DNA from: Amycolatopsis sp. QT-25
GTDB lineage: Bacteria > Actinomycetota > Actinomycetes > Mycobacteriales > Pseudonocardiaceae
Direction of reading: 5' to 3'
Length of the DNA stretch: 64,000 bases
Assembly: GCF_029369745.1 (NCBI RefSeq)
Contig: NZ_CP120210.1
Coordinates: 2,232,001 to 2,296,000, forward strand
Positions 56,388-64,000 of the stretch are shown here, in pieces. The position numbers and the translations under genes were made by a program. The stretch's first letter is position 1, and each line of letters opens with the position of its first letter. The notes below the pieces were generated by a model, which was not told the origin of the DNA, ran no database searches, and saw nothing but the letters and a program-made list of their open reading frames with translations.

Positions 56388-56831
56388 ATGGCTCAGAAGG
56401 TTAGTGTCGAGATTGTCGATGATCTCGACGGCGGTGAGGCGACGCAGACGGTGCCCTTCGGGCTCGATGGTGTGCAGTACGAGATCGACCTCTCCGACGA
56501 GAACGCTCAGGCGCTGCGTGATGAACTGGAGCGCTTCGTGACAGCCGGTACCCGCACGGGCGGGCGCAAGCTCCGCGTCGCGGCCGGCCAGTCCACGGCC
56601 GGACACAGCCGTGCCACGACATCCACGGATCGTGAGCGTACTCAGCAGGTCCGGGCGTGGGCGTCAGCGAACGGCTACGCGATCGCCGACCGTGGGCGTA
56701 TTCCGAACGAAATCTACGAAGCGTTCGACAACGCCGGACCGGTCGAAGACCTGGAGCCGGAACCGGTCGAGGAGACACCGGCGAAACCGGTACGCAAGCG
56801 CGCACCGCGAAAGAAGAAGACGGACAGATAA
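56388..56831 (+). CDS. lsr2: Lsr2-family nucleoid-associated protein with extended basic tail
   Basis: 147 residues from ATG 56388 (GAAAGG upstream). The N-terminal dimerisation domain MAQKVSVEIVDDLDG...VQYEIDLSDENAQALRDELE is followed by a DNA-binding WASANGYAIADRGRIPNEIY with AT-hook-like R-G-R (102-104). Lsr2 silences AT-rich, foreign DNA. Usual length is 110-115; this one adds DLEPEPVEETPAKPVRKRAP RKKKTDR. Lying in an island, it may be element-borne rather than the housekeeping copy. Confidence 0.92.
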   Translation: MAQKVSVEIVDDLDGGEATQTVPFGLDGVQYEIDLSDENAQALRDELERFVTAGTRTGGRKLRVAAGQSTAGHSRATTSTDRERTQQVRAWASANGYAIADRGRIPNEIYEAFDNAGPVEDLEPEPVEETPAKPVRKRAPRKKKTDR

Positions 56832-57745
56832 CAGTTTCCTCCTACCGCTTCGCATTCCAATCCGGCCGCCATCATCGAACGTCGCCGAAACAAGGAGCGG
56901 AAGCACGAGACCTGGTGGAATCCAGCCACGGACCGTGCTCGCCGTCGAGCGGGTAGGGATTAATGTGGCGGCTTCGACATCGGTACACGGCCCGGCAGTG
57001 CCTCCCCTCACTGCCGGGCCGTACCCTGTGCCCCCGAGGACAGACAGATGCCAGGACGACGGCTATCGGCGACTGGTGGCACCAGCTTCTAGCGCTGAGT
57101 TGGTCAGGCTCTCTGCCTTCGTCGGCACCGGCGGCCTACCATCAGTTAACACCGTCGGGCCCGTTCGGCGAGGAACGCCAAGTCTTTTTCAGGACGGCGT
57201 CCTGACCGGTTCACAGGCAGCCGAGCACCTCTATGCCGGCGAGGACGCCGTCCGGAACTGGGGCACCGTTCTCCTCGAGCTGCGAAGGAACTGTTGCAAG
57301 GCCTCATCGATCCCTATCCCAGCTCCGATTTCCGGAGACCATAGCCCAGGCCTGCGGTGGCCGAGTGACTCTCTGTTCGACGGACGCGGCAGTCTGTGCG
57401 ACCGGGACAAACCCCACGGGCGCGGTTTTCACGGCACTGATGGGCTTGGGGGAGGCCTCACAACGATGGCACCTGAAATACAAGAATTGAGCGTAAGTAG
57501 AGGCGTATCTTCACGCCGAACTCGGTCAGCACGGCAAGATCGGCTCGACCCCGAACGGCTAACCTGCCGGCAACGTCCACACCACCCGGCTGGAGTCGGA
57601 CGACGCGAGGGCAAGAAAGTCACCCCGTACTCGATCTCTCGAAGATCGCGAAGTGGAGCCAGAACTCGCCCCGCCGAAAGTGGGGCCAAAACTTGTTCCC
57701 GAATCAGTTGCGCCGCCAAGGGGTGGTGGGCTTAAGGTGGCGATC
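56832..57745. other. about 0.9 kb without a supported gene
   Basis: Just after Lsr2 a short plus frame (AAIIERRRNKERKHETWWNP) looks like a remnant. Around 57185-57260 FQDGVLTGSQAAEHLYAGED is another. No start, stop and motif combination convinces. Confidence 0.4.
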
Positions 57746-59083
57746 ATGTCCGAGGTTCGCGTGGGTGTGGTGTTCCGTCCGGAGTTGCCGCCGGAGGAGT
57801 TGCGGGAGACCGTGATCGCGGCGGACGAGGCTGGTATCGACGAGTTGTGGTTGTGGGAGGACTGCTTCCGTGAGGGTGGTCTCACCGCTGCGGCGGCTTC
57901 GCTGGCGTGGAGTGAAAGGCTCACCGTGGGGATCGGGCTGCTGCCGGTGCCGTTGCGCAACCCCGCCGTGACCGCCATGGAGATCAGCACGCTGGCGCGG
58001 TTGTTCCCCGGTCGGTTCGTTCCGGCTGTCGGGCATGGGGTGCTCGAGTGGATGGCGCAGGTCGGCGCCCGCGTCGAGTCGCCGATGACGTTGCTGGGTG
58101 AGCACGTCGACGTTGTCCGGCGGTTGCTGCACGGCGAGACCGTCAGCGTGACCGGGCGGTACGTGCGGCTCGACGAGGTGGCGCTGGACTGGCCGCCGGA
58201 GCAGGTGCCACCGCTCATCGTCGGCGCGCGGGGCCCGAAGACCGTGGCGCTGGCGGGCGAACTCGGCGACGGCGTGCTGCTGGACGCCGAGCTCGTCACC
58301 CCGGAGTACGTCGCATCGGTGGCCACCCGCGTCACCGAGGCCGCACAGGCCGCCCGGCGGCCCGCGCCCCAGGTCGTCGCCTTCGCGGAGATCCAAGCGG
58401 GCGCCCCCGCCCTCGGCGACCGCGCCCGCGCGCTGATCGCCGAGCTGGCCTCCGCCGGCGCCACCTCCGTCATCCTGCAGTGCCTCTCTTACGACCCCGA
58501 CCCGGGCCCGCTCATCGCCGCGCTGTCTCCTCGGCAGCAACCATCCGTGCCCCCGCGAAGTGTGGTCCGCCATGACGGCGAGTCGCCCGGCGCGGGAAGC
58601 GCGCCGAGCGGGACAGAGGTTGGGATGAGTGACAACAGGGCGGAACTCCGCAGAGAAGCCCGGAAAATCATTAATGACTCACTGGAGTTACTGGGGCGCG
58701 ACCTCAGCAAGCTCAGGAGAAAGTTTCCACCGATCGGCTTCGCCGAAGAGGGCGGATTAATCCGGATTGTCCCGGATAATTCGTATCTTATCACTGAGGA
58801 GACAGCAAGGGTCGACTACGGAACAGGCGGCGTGCACTCGGCAGAGGCGCTGACGCCGGGACGTCTCTGGAAATTCCAGAACGCGCGGTGGGGCTACTGC
58901 GAACTGACCCTTACCGTGAACGCGCAGCGCAAGCCGCAACTGACCCTCACCGTGAACGCGCAGCGCAATGCCGAGTTTCGGCAGAATTCAAAAACCTACC
59001 CCGGGGATACGGCGGGCTGGCAACAGATGTTGACGGACTTACCTACTCGTAGTCGGGGTTGGGGTCGCTTCAGAGGTAGGTGA
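57746..59083 (+). CDS. LLM-class (F420/FMN) oxidoreductase fused in frame to an unknown domain
   Basis: 445 residues from ATG 57746 (AAGGTGG upstream). Residues 1-260: MSEVRVGVVFRPELPPEELR, ADEAGIDELWLWEDCF, RLTVGIGLLPVPLRNPAVTA, PGRFVPAVGHGVLEWMAQVG and PPLIVGARGPKTVALAGELG DGVLL, a bacterial luciferase-like TIM barrel. The barrel would normally stop near 58530. Instead the frame continues through a linker to MSDNRAELRREARKIINDSL, KLRRKFPPIGFAEEGGLIRI and RLWKFQNARWGYCE, plus a repeat. Either a fusion or a read-through joining of two genes (second start 58625). Confidence 0.8.
   Translation: MSEVRVGVVFRPELPPEELRETVIAADEAGIDELWLWEDCFREGGLTAAAASLAWSERLTVGIGLLPVPLRNPAVTAMEISTLARLFPGRFVPAVGHGVLEWMAQVGARVESPMTLLGEHVDVVRRLLHGETVSVTGRYVRLDEVALDWPPEQVPPLIVGARGPKTVALAGELGDGVLLDAELVTPEYVASVATRVTEAAQAARRPAPQVVAFAEIQAGAPALGDRARALIAELASAGATSVILQCLSYDPDPGPLIAALSPRQQPSVPPRSVVRHDGESPGAGSAPSGTEVGMSDNRAELRREARKIINDSLELLGRDLSKLRRKFPPIGFAEEGGLIRIVPDNSYLITEETARVDYGTGGVHSAEALTPGRLWKFQNARWGYCELTLTVNAQRKPQLTLTVNAQRNAEFRQNSKTYPGDTAGWQQMLTDLPTRSRGWGRFRGR
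58902..58968 (+). repeat. 36-bp-spaced tandem repeat inside the fusion gene
   Basis: Two 31-base units at 58902-58932 and 58938-58968 differ at one base and encode LTLTVNAQR twice. A recent in-frame duplication. Confidence 0.85.
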
Positions 59084-59099
59084 CCGCAAGACACCCATC

Positions 59100-59530
59100 T
59101 GCACCGAAGTCCGCGGCACTGGTGCCCGTCGCCCACCGCCGGCCAGCTCGGCGCCGTCCAGCAGCCCGGCCGGAGTGGCAAACGTCCGCGCAGGGCGGCG
59201 GCGGTGCCAGTAGCCGGTCGGCAAGCCGACATTAATCAGCAGCACCACCGCCGGGGTGCCGGCCACCTCGTAGTGCCAGTCCAGCGTCTCGCAAATCTCC
59301 GTGTTCCGTCGAAGGCAACCTCGTCATGGGACTTGATCCGGTCGACCGGGCGGACGTCCAGCACCAGCAGCGACAAGCCCCATCGGCGGCCCGCGCCCGG
59401 TCTGCTCGGCTGCGCGACGCCGCACGATGCCGCCAGCCTGCGGAACTGCCGCACCGACAAGCCCGTGAACTCCGGAATCCACTCCTTAAGGTCGACCGAG
59501 AGCGCGGCCACCTGGGCATGACTAACAAAC
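59100..59530 (-). pseudogene. possible IS5/DDE_Tnp_4-type transposase remnant
   Basis: SVDLKEWIPEFTGLSVRQFR RLAA resembles the HTH start of IS5-like transposases; further down ETLDWHYEVAGTPAVVLLIN is in another frame. Too broken to be sure. Confidence 0.3.
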
Positions 59531-59600
59531 AGCCTCAGTAGGCCAAGGCAACACGCCGAAGCCAGCGGGCCACATCACAAGCCTTAAACGGGCCCTACGG

Positions 59601-59939
59601 TCAGGACGCATCTTGGCCAGGCACATTCCCTGCTTCGAACGCGTCCACGACGCTTGCGGCCCGTGCTCGCAGCCATTCTTTAGGATCTGATTCGGCCGTT
59701 TCTCGAATAAGGGAAGTGAACTCGTTGTAGCCGATACGAGGCAGCCCAGACGGCAGCCAGCCGGATTCTTGGGTCAGCATGTGTGAGCGATCGCCGGATG
59801 CGCTGAAGGCAGCCAGCGCTGAATGTTGCGGGCGGGGCCAGTCGATCCGCAGAGTCAGCCTGCCTCCCTCCACGACATCCTCGCTTCGGTCGAATTCCCG
59901 GAAGAGCTGCTCCAGAGTCCACGGACGCAGGGCGTTCAC
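59601..59939 (-). CDS. 112-residue hypothetical protein
   Basis: GTG 59939: MNALRPWTLEQLFREFDRSE DVVEGGRLTLRIDWPRP, GWLPSGLPRIGYNEFTSLIR and PKEWLRARAASVVDAFEAGN. Acidic/helical, no domain recognised. Its size and place directly upstream of a polymorphic toxin (opposite strand) leave an orphan-immunity role open. Confidence 0.55.
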   Translation of the reverse strand: MNALRPWTLEQLFREFDRSEDVVEGGRLTLRIDWPRPQHSALAAFSASGDRSHMLTQESGWLPSGLPRIGYNEFTSLIRETAESDPKEWLRARAASVVDAFEAGNVPGQDAS

Positions 59940-60184
59940 AGCCTCCGAGACGGAACCGGCCCACGGCCGCCTCGTTCGTCGACTTCAAGGTCGAAACGGC
60001 CCGGTTCGCAAGAACCGCGTCGTCCGGCTGATCGACGCGCTTGCGGTTCGCGCTGCCGGCATTCGCTGCCTGGCTGTTCATGAGGCTACTCACCCGTGAC
60101 GCAGGGCGGGCGGATGTACCGGCGATGTACCGCCAATGGACCGTGGTCCGGCATTCTTCGCCGCACCTAGGTGTGGAGGGGACC

Positions 60185-62929
60185 ATGCGGGATATCAAGG
60201 TTGGTTTGCGGAGAACGGTTTTCTATTCGATCTCCGGTGGGTTTGTGTCGGTGGCTTTCGGGTTGCTGGGTGCTGGCGCGGCGCAGGCGAAGCTGCTCCC
60301 CGGTGACGGGCCCGGCGCGGCTCAACCGAAGGCCGCACCCTCGGGGGATGCGGGACTAAAAGCGGCCTCGGCGCTGCCGGGCCCCGGTGGTGTCATGGCG
60401 AAGGCTGCCAACGCTGCGGTGAAGGCCAACGAGTCGGTTAAGAAAGACTCGGGAAACCGGCGAGGCTCGGCGTCGACAGGAAACTCCGGATCGAAGAAGA
60501 CCTCCGGGAACGGTGATAAGAAGACTTCCGGGAACGGCGATTCCGAGTCAGGCGGTGACTCGAAGGACGTGCAGAGGAGCGCAAGTTCCAGGTCGGGCGA
60601 TGACGACAGCGAGAAGGCGTCCAAGGACAAGACCAAGCCTGACCGGGCCAAGTCGGAAAAGGACCTCGACAACCTGCTACGAGTGACTCCCGGCGCTGGT
60701 GCGGTGAGGATTGCGAACGAGGCGCGGAAGGTGGGCGAGTCGCCGGCGAAGTCGTCGGGAGAATCCGGTGGCGGGAAGTCGAACGCGAAGTCCGGCGGAT
60801 CGGTGCCTGGGATGGTGGGCTCGGTCAGCGAAGTATCGCCGCAGTCCGAGACCGAGAAGGGGGAGCAGGCGGGGAAGGGTGATTCAGTTCCCGACAGTGA
60901 TGCGGGAGACGTGCTCCGGCCGATTGTCGGATTGCCTGCCCGGGCCGGGAGCTCCCAGCTTGATTCTGTGAGAGGGTTGGCCACGGTCAAGACCAGCGAC
61001 GATTCCGCGGGAACGTTCCCGATCCGGATGCCGGACCCCAACCCCGTGCCACGCAACGCGGATCCGGACCGCCGGCAGCCACCCAAGTACGACGATGTGG
61101 CGCACGGGAAGGTGATCGACCGCGGTGAGGCGGGTCGCGGGAAGTACGAAGAGGACCACGGTGATGGGGTCACGACGGTCAAGGACCTGAAGACCGGAAC
61201 GGTCTATGTCAACGGTTTTGATGTGTCACGGCCGGGTGCCCCTCCCGTGAGCAAGCTGATTCCCGCTTTGCAGGACAGCTTGAAGAAGAAGGCGCCGGAC
61301 TGTGCCACCAATGCCACGCTCGAGTGCGGGGATCCTGAGAAAGAGGCAGTCGCCGACACGGCGCGCCGGGTGGAGGAACTGTGTTCGGGGGCGATCAAGT
61401 GCTCAGACGACTTCGTACTGGGAGCGGTGTCAACCAGGATCAACCGAGGTGAGCAGCCGACGGCCGGGAACGGCGCAACGGAGATCATGAAGACCGCTGT
61501 CGAGAACGGCGGGACCGGTCGTATGGTGGGCAGATCATTGCCGGGACCCCGGATCGGAAGCCTCCCCCGCATATCGCCCGGGGCCAAGGGTGGTCCAGTG
61601 AAAGGGCCTGTTCGTTCCGGCACCAGCACACGTGAAGCCGGGGGCACGGCGGTCCGCCCGGCCCCCGCGACGCGGATACCCCGCGCGGCTAGCACACGCC
61701 CGGTCGACCGTGCCGCGTCGGTGGCCGGTGCGGAAACCAGGGCGGCCAGTGCCCGGTCGGCCGCCACACGACCAGCGGACCGGAAGACCGTGGCGCCTTC
61801 AGACGCTGCACAGGTGCCGACACTGCCGCGGACGGGACGCCCCGCGGCGAAAACCGCCGAAAAGGGCACGGCCCGCCCGTCCGAAGACAAGAACGCTCAG
61901 CAGCCCGACACCGGCGCGAGTTGCCCACCACCGAACAGTTTCGTTCCGGGCACGATGGTGCTGATGGCCGACGGCACCTACAAGCCGATCGAGCAGGTCA
62001 GGCTCGGCGACCGGGTACTGGCCACCGACCCGACGACCGGCCTCACCCAGGCCCGGCCGGTGATCAACCTCATCCCCGGTCAGGGCCTGAAGGAACTGGT
62101 ACGGATCACCGTCGACACCGACGGTGACCAGGGCAACGCCACCGGCACCGTCACGGCCACTGACAAGCACCCGTTCTGGGTCGCCGACACCGGCCACTGG
62201 ACCGACGCCGAAGACCTCGACCGCGGCCACCTGCTCCGCACCCCCGACGGCCGCCTCCTGGAAGTCGTCGCCGTGCACGAATGGACACAACACCAACAGG
62301 TACACAACCTCACCATCGAAGGCCTGCACACCTACTACGTCAACGCTGGCGGCCAAGACATCCTCACCCACAACGCGGATGAGGAGGACTGTGGCGCTGA
62401 CGATGGTCCCGAAGGCCGGAATCTACGCGGCAAAGACCCGCTTGTTCCTGATGATGCGGAGACCAGCAGCCGCGACCGCTCCCAGCCGTCCGCTGGCACG
62501 CCTAACCATTCACACGACGAGCCACCCAGCGTCACTGCGGCCCGTCGGGAACTGCCGCCCCCGGTGGTCAGAAACTCCGGCGCCAAGACTCACGGCAGGT
62601 GGACCACCTCCGGCGAGCCGGACCGGCTCGAACCCATCATCAGCGGCACGCAGGACGACATGTATGACGAAACCGTGCGCTACCTGGAAAAGTTGGGGCT
62701 CCAGCGCTACGCGATCGCCTCCCACGTGGAGACGAAGCTCGCCGTGTACATGGCCCGCACCGGCCTACGGGACGTCACCGTTACGATCAATCACGTTCCG
62801 TGCCGAGGCCCGCTCGGGTGCGACACCCTGCTCCCCACCATTCTGCCCGAGGGAGCGCGGCTCACCGTGTATGGAACCGCCAAGGACGGCACACCAACGG
62901 TGAACACCTACACAGGAAGGCGGAAATGA
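60185..62929 (+). CDS. polymorphic toxin: signal/TM, Hint domain, SCP1.201/DddA-like cytosine deaminase
   Basis: 914 residues from ATG 60185 (GGAGGGG three bases upstream). Residues 11-34 are a hydrophobic export segment ending AQA. A Ser/Lys/Gly-rich disordered stretch follows to about 575. Hint domain: NSFVPGTMVLMADGTYKPIE (584 on), GDRVLATDPTTGL, DKHPFWVADTGHW, ending LTHN (727-730). The C-terminus (about 810-914) is an SCP1.201-like deaminase: zinc ligands His847, Cys873, Cys879 and proton-shuttle Glu849 in SHVETKLAVYMARTGL and PCRGPLGCDTLLPTILPEGA. DddA of Burkholderia deaminates cytosine in double-stranded DNA; the substrate here is inferred. Imm1 gene overlaps its stop. Confidence 0.93.
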   Translation: MRDIKVGLRRTVFYSISGGFVSVAFGLLGAGAAQAKLLPGDGPGAAQPKAAPSGDAGLKAASALPGPGGVMAKAANAAVKANESVKKDSGNRRGSASTGNSGSKKTSGNGDKKTSGNGDSESGGDSKDVQRSASSRSGDDDSEKASKDKTKPDRAKSEKDLDNLLRVTPGAGAVRIANEARKVGESPAKSSGESGGGKSNAKSGGSVPGMVGSVSEVSPQSETEKGEQAGKGDSVPDSDAGDVLRPIVGLPARAGSSQLDSVRGLATVKTSDDSAGTFPIRMPDPNPVPRNADPDRRQPPKYDDVAHGKVIDRGEAGRGKYEEDHGDGVTTVKDLKTGTVYVNGFDVSRPGAPPVSKLIPALQDSLKKKAPDCATNATLECGDPEKEAVADTARRVEELCSGAIKCSDDFVLGAVSTRINRGEQPTAGNGATEIMKTAVENGGTGRMVGRSLPGPRIGSLPRISPGAKGGPVKGPVRSGTSTREAGGTAVRPAPATRIPRAASTRPVDRAASVAGAETRAASARSAATRPADRKTVAPSDAAQVPTLPRTGRPAAKTAEKGTARPSEDKNAQQPDTGASCPPPNSFVPGTMVLMADGTYKPIEQVRLGDRVLATDPTTGLTQARPVINLIPGQGLKELVRITVDTDGDQGNATGTVTATDKHPFWVADTGHWTDAEDLDRGHLLRTPDGRLLEVVAVHEWTQHQQVHNLTIEGLHTYYVNAGGQDILTHNADEEDCGADDGPEGRNLRGKDPLVPDDAETSSRDRSQPSAGTPNHSHDEPPSVTAARRELPPPVVRNSGAKTHGRWTTSGEPDRLEPIISGTQDDMYDETVRYLEKLGLQRYAIASHVETKLAVYMARTGLRDVTVTINHVPCRGPLGCDTLLPTILPEGARLTVYGTAKDGTPTVNTYTGRRK

Positions 62930-63366
62930 TGATCGAGGCGTGGTACGACAACCACATCGACACCCCCGTCACCGTCACCACAGCAGCTGAGCTCGACGCC
63001 GTCCTTGACGAGGTCGCCGCTGGCGGACCGCTGCAAATGGCTCAGCTCATCACCGACGGAGACATCGGCAAACCACACCTGTTCGTCGGCCTCAACGACG
63101 ACCGAGGGACCTTGCGCTACTCGAGCGACGACGCCGGCATCCTCTACAGCCAGAACACCGGCACCCCGTTCCCGCTCCCGGAATGGGGCGAGGTCATCTA
63201 CTACTTCGAAAGCGCCGACTTCCAGTACCCTAACGACTCGGAAATCCCTGTCAGCAAGGTCCGCGCAGCAGCCCACGACTTCCTGACAACCGGCGGCGTC
63301 CAGCCGCCGGCAGGGATCACGTGGGCCGAAGAAACCATCCCGGCGATCAACCCACCCACGGCGTAA
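62926..63366 (+). CDS. Imm1-family immunity protein (DddI-like)
   Basis: 146 residues; ATG 62926 overlaps the toxin TGA, so translation is coupled. MIEAWYDNHIDTPVTVTTAA ELDAVLDEVA, KPHLFVGLNDDRGTLRYSSD, WGEVIYYFESADFQYPNDSE IPVSKVRAAAHDFLTTGGVQ PPAGITW match the Imm1 fold that partners SCP1.201/DddA deaminases. It should bind and block the toxin's active site in the producer. Confidence 0.9.
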   Translation: MMIEAWYDNHIDTPVTVTTAAELDAVLDEVAAGGPLQMAQLITDGDIGKPHLFVGLNDDRGTLRYSSDDAGILYSQNTGTPFPLPEWGEVIYYFESADFQYPNDSEIPVSKVRAAAHDFLTTGGVQPPAGITWAEETIPAINPPTA

Positions 63367-64000
63367 CGTTTCCGCGAGGCCAACGTCGGGCATGTCCAAC
63401 GCACGGCAGGCAGTACGACCGGGCCGCGGCCAAGGGCAGGCCCCGCACTGATCGGGCCCGCCGGAAGCACCGACTGCCTCGATAGGGCGGATGCGGGGCG
63501 GAGTCTGGCTAACGTCGCCGGGATGCCCCGGGCCAGGCCCGCTGCTGGTCCTGGTGCTTGACGCCGGTGACTCGTTCGTCACCTGCGCGACGCCGGCGGT
63601 GTCGTCCTGGCCACGATCGTGGCGCGCTGCTCGGCGGCCTGCTTGGAGCGACCGCCAGCCGCTGTCGACACCTGGTCGCCAACGCGTCGGCAACGGCTTC
63701 GTCGCTGCAGCCCCGTGACTGGGGCCCGGTGCAGCCACTCCAATAGGGCTGCCTTTGATCTCCGTTCACGCGTCTTACGGGGCGTTCAGATCCGCCGCTC
63801 GTGGGCCTGCGGCCACCAGCCGATCAGGGTTAGTTAGTCCACACAACCGACCATGATCAACTGGTGGCCGCACCTGTCTGCAGGCACCCCACCAGGGACA
63901 TCACGAAGTCCGGCTGGAGTACTAGCCGCCGAGACGCTGCCTTGTGGCTTGCTTGTGGCGACGTGAAAGCCTGCTGGCCAGGTAGGCCATGTAACCGATC
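63367..64000. other. no supported gene downstream of the immunity gene
   Basis: Open frames on both strands (for example minus 63738-62908) have no motif and look like shadows. Possibly remnants of further toxin-tip cassettes, but nothing is recognisable. Confidence 0.4.

Noticed and set aside
62908..63738. 276-codon minus frame opposite the Imm1 gene
   Set aside because: Shadow of the immunity gene, no motifs; Imm1 on the plus strand is well supported.

Overview
The window is high-GC actinomycete chromosome. Codon use is strongly GC3, GTG/TTG starts are common, and a sortase-E type LANTG anchor, an F420/LLM-type oxidoreductase, Lsr2 and a VanA-type ligase are present. This fits a Pseudonocardiaceae such as Amycolatopsis; the genus is an inference from gene families, not from a comparison.

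Region 1 (1-15,000) is ordinary core chromosome with intact, well spaced genes. It holds a partial AraC regulator, a thioester-domain surface adhesin with a LANTG sorting signal, a secreted PQQ/sorbosone-type dehydrogenase, a membrane-anchored secreted protein, argG with ArgR-like boxes, a membrane sulfite-oxidase-like molybdoprotein paired with a fasciclin lipoprotein, an ECF sigma factor with a zinc-motif/Asp23 protein and two small Asp23-like partners, an FAD monooxygenase plus class III CoA-transferase, and a carboxyethylornithine-synthase-like dehydrogenase. Perfect hairpin terminators separate the convergent pairs.

Region 2 (15,011-59,600) starts at a CAT-anticodon tRNA gene and changes character sharply. 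Right after the tRNA come a GntR regulator and coupled small genes like those of integrative elements. Then follows a graveyard of broken genes (glycosidase, YCII, ArsR, SDR, ACP, GAF, cupin regulator, GNAT, vanX) mixed with pieces of at least seven transposon types: IS110, a Tn7-like end with tnsA, a Tn554-type DUF6262 gene, two IS256 copies, Tn3, ISL3 and IS3. Intact cargo includes an MmyB-type regulator divergent from a dienelactone hydrolase/carboxymuconolactone decarboxylase pair, a methyltransferase, a NucA/NucB-domain secreted nuclease next to a SUKH-type immunity gene, vanA without vanH, and a complete three-gene ABC-three-component (ABC-3C) conflict system. A 489-residue protein with a conflict-system tail motif is translationally coupled to a DUF6262 gene. 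An Lsr2 paralogue with a long basic tail lies at the right end.

Region 3 (59,600-64,000) carries a 914-residue secreted polymorphic toxin: a signal/TM segment, long low-complexity region, Hint domain and C-terminal SCP1.201/DddA-like deaminase with HVE and C...GPLGC zinc motifs. It overlaps an Imm1-family immunity gene by four bases. This DNA-deaminase toxin/immunity pair, the ABC-3C operon and the DUF6262-coupled protein are the most interesting systems here.

No CRISPR array or rRNA was seen. Domain and family names come from recognised motifs by eye; no searches were run.
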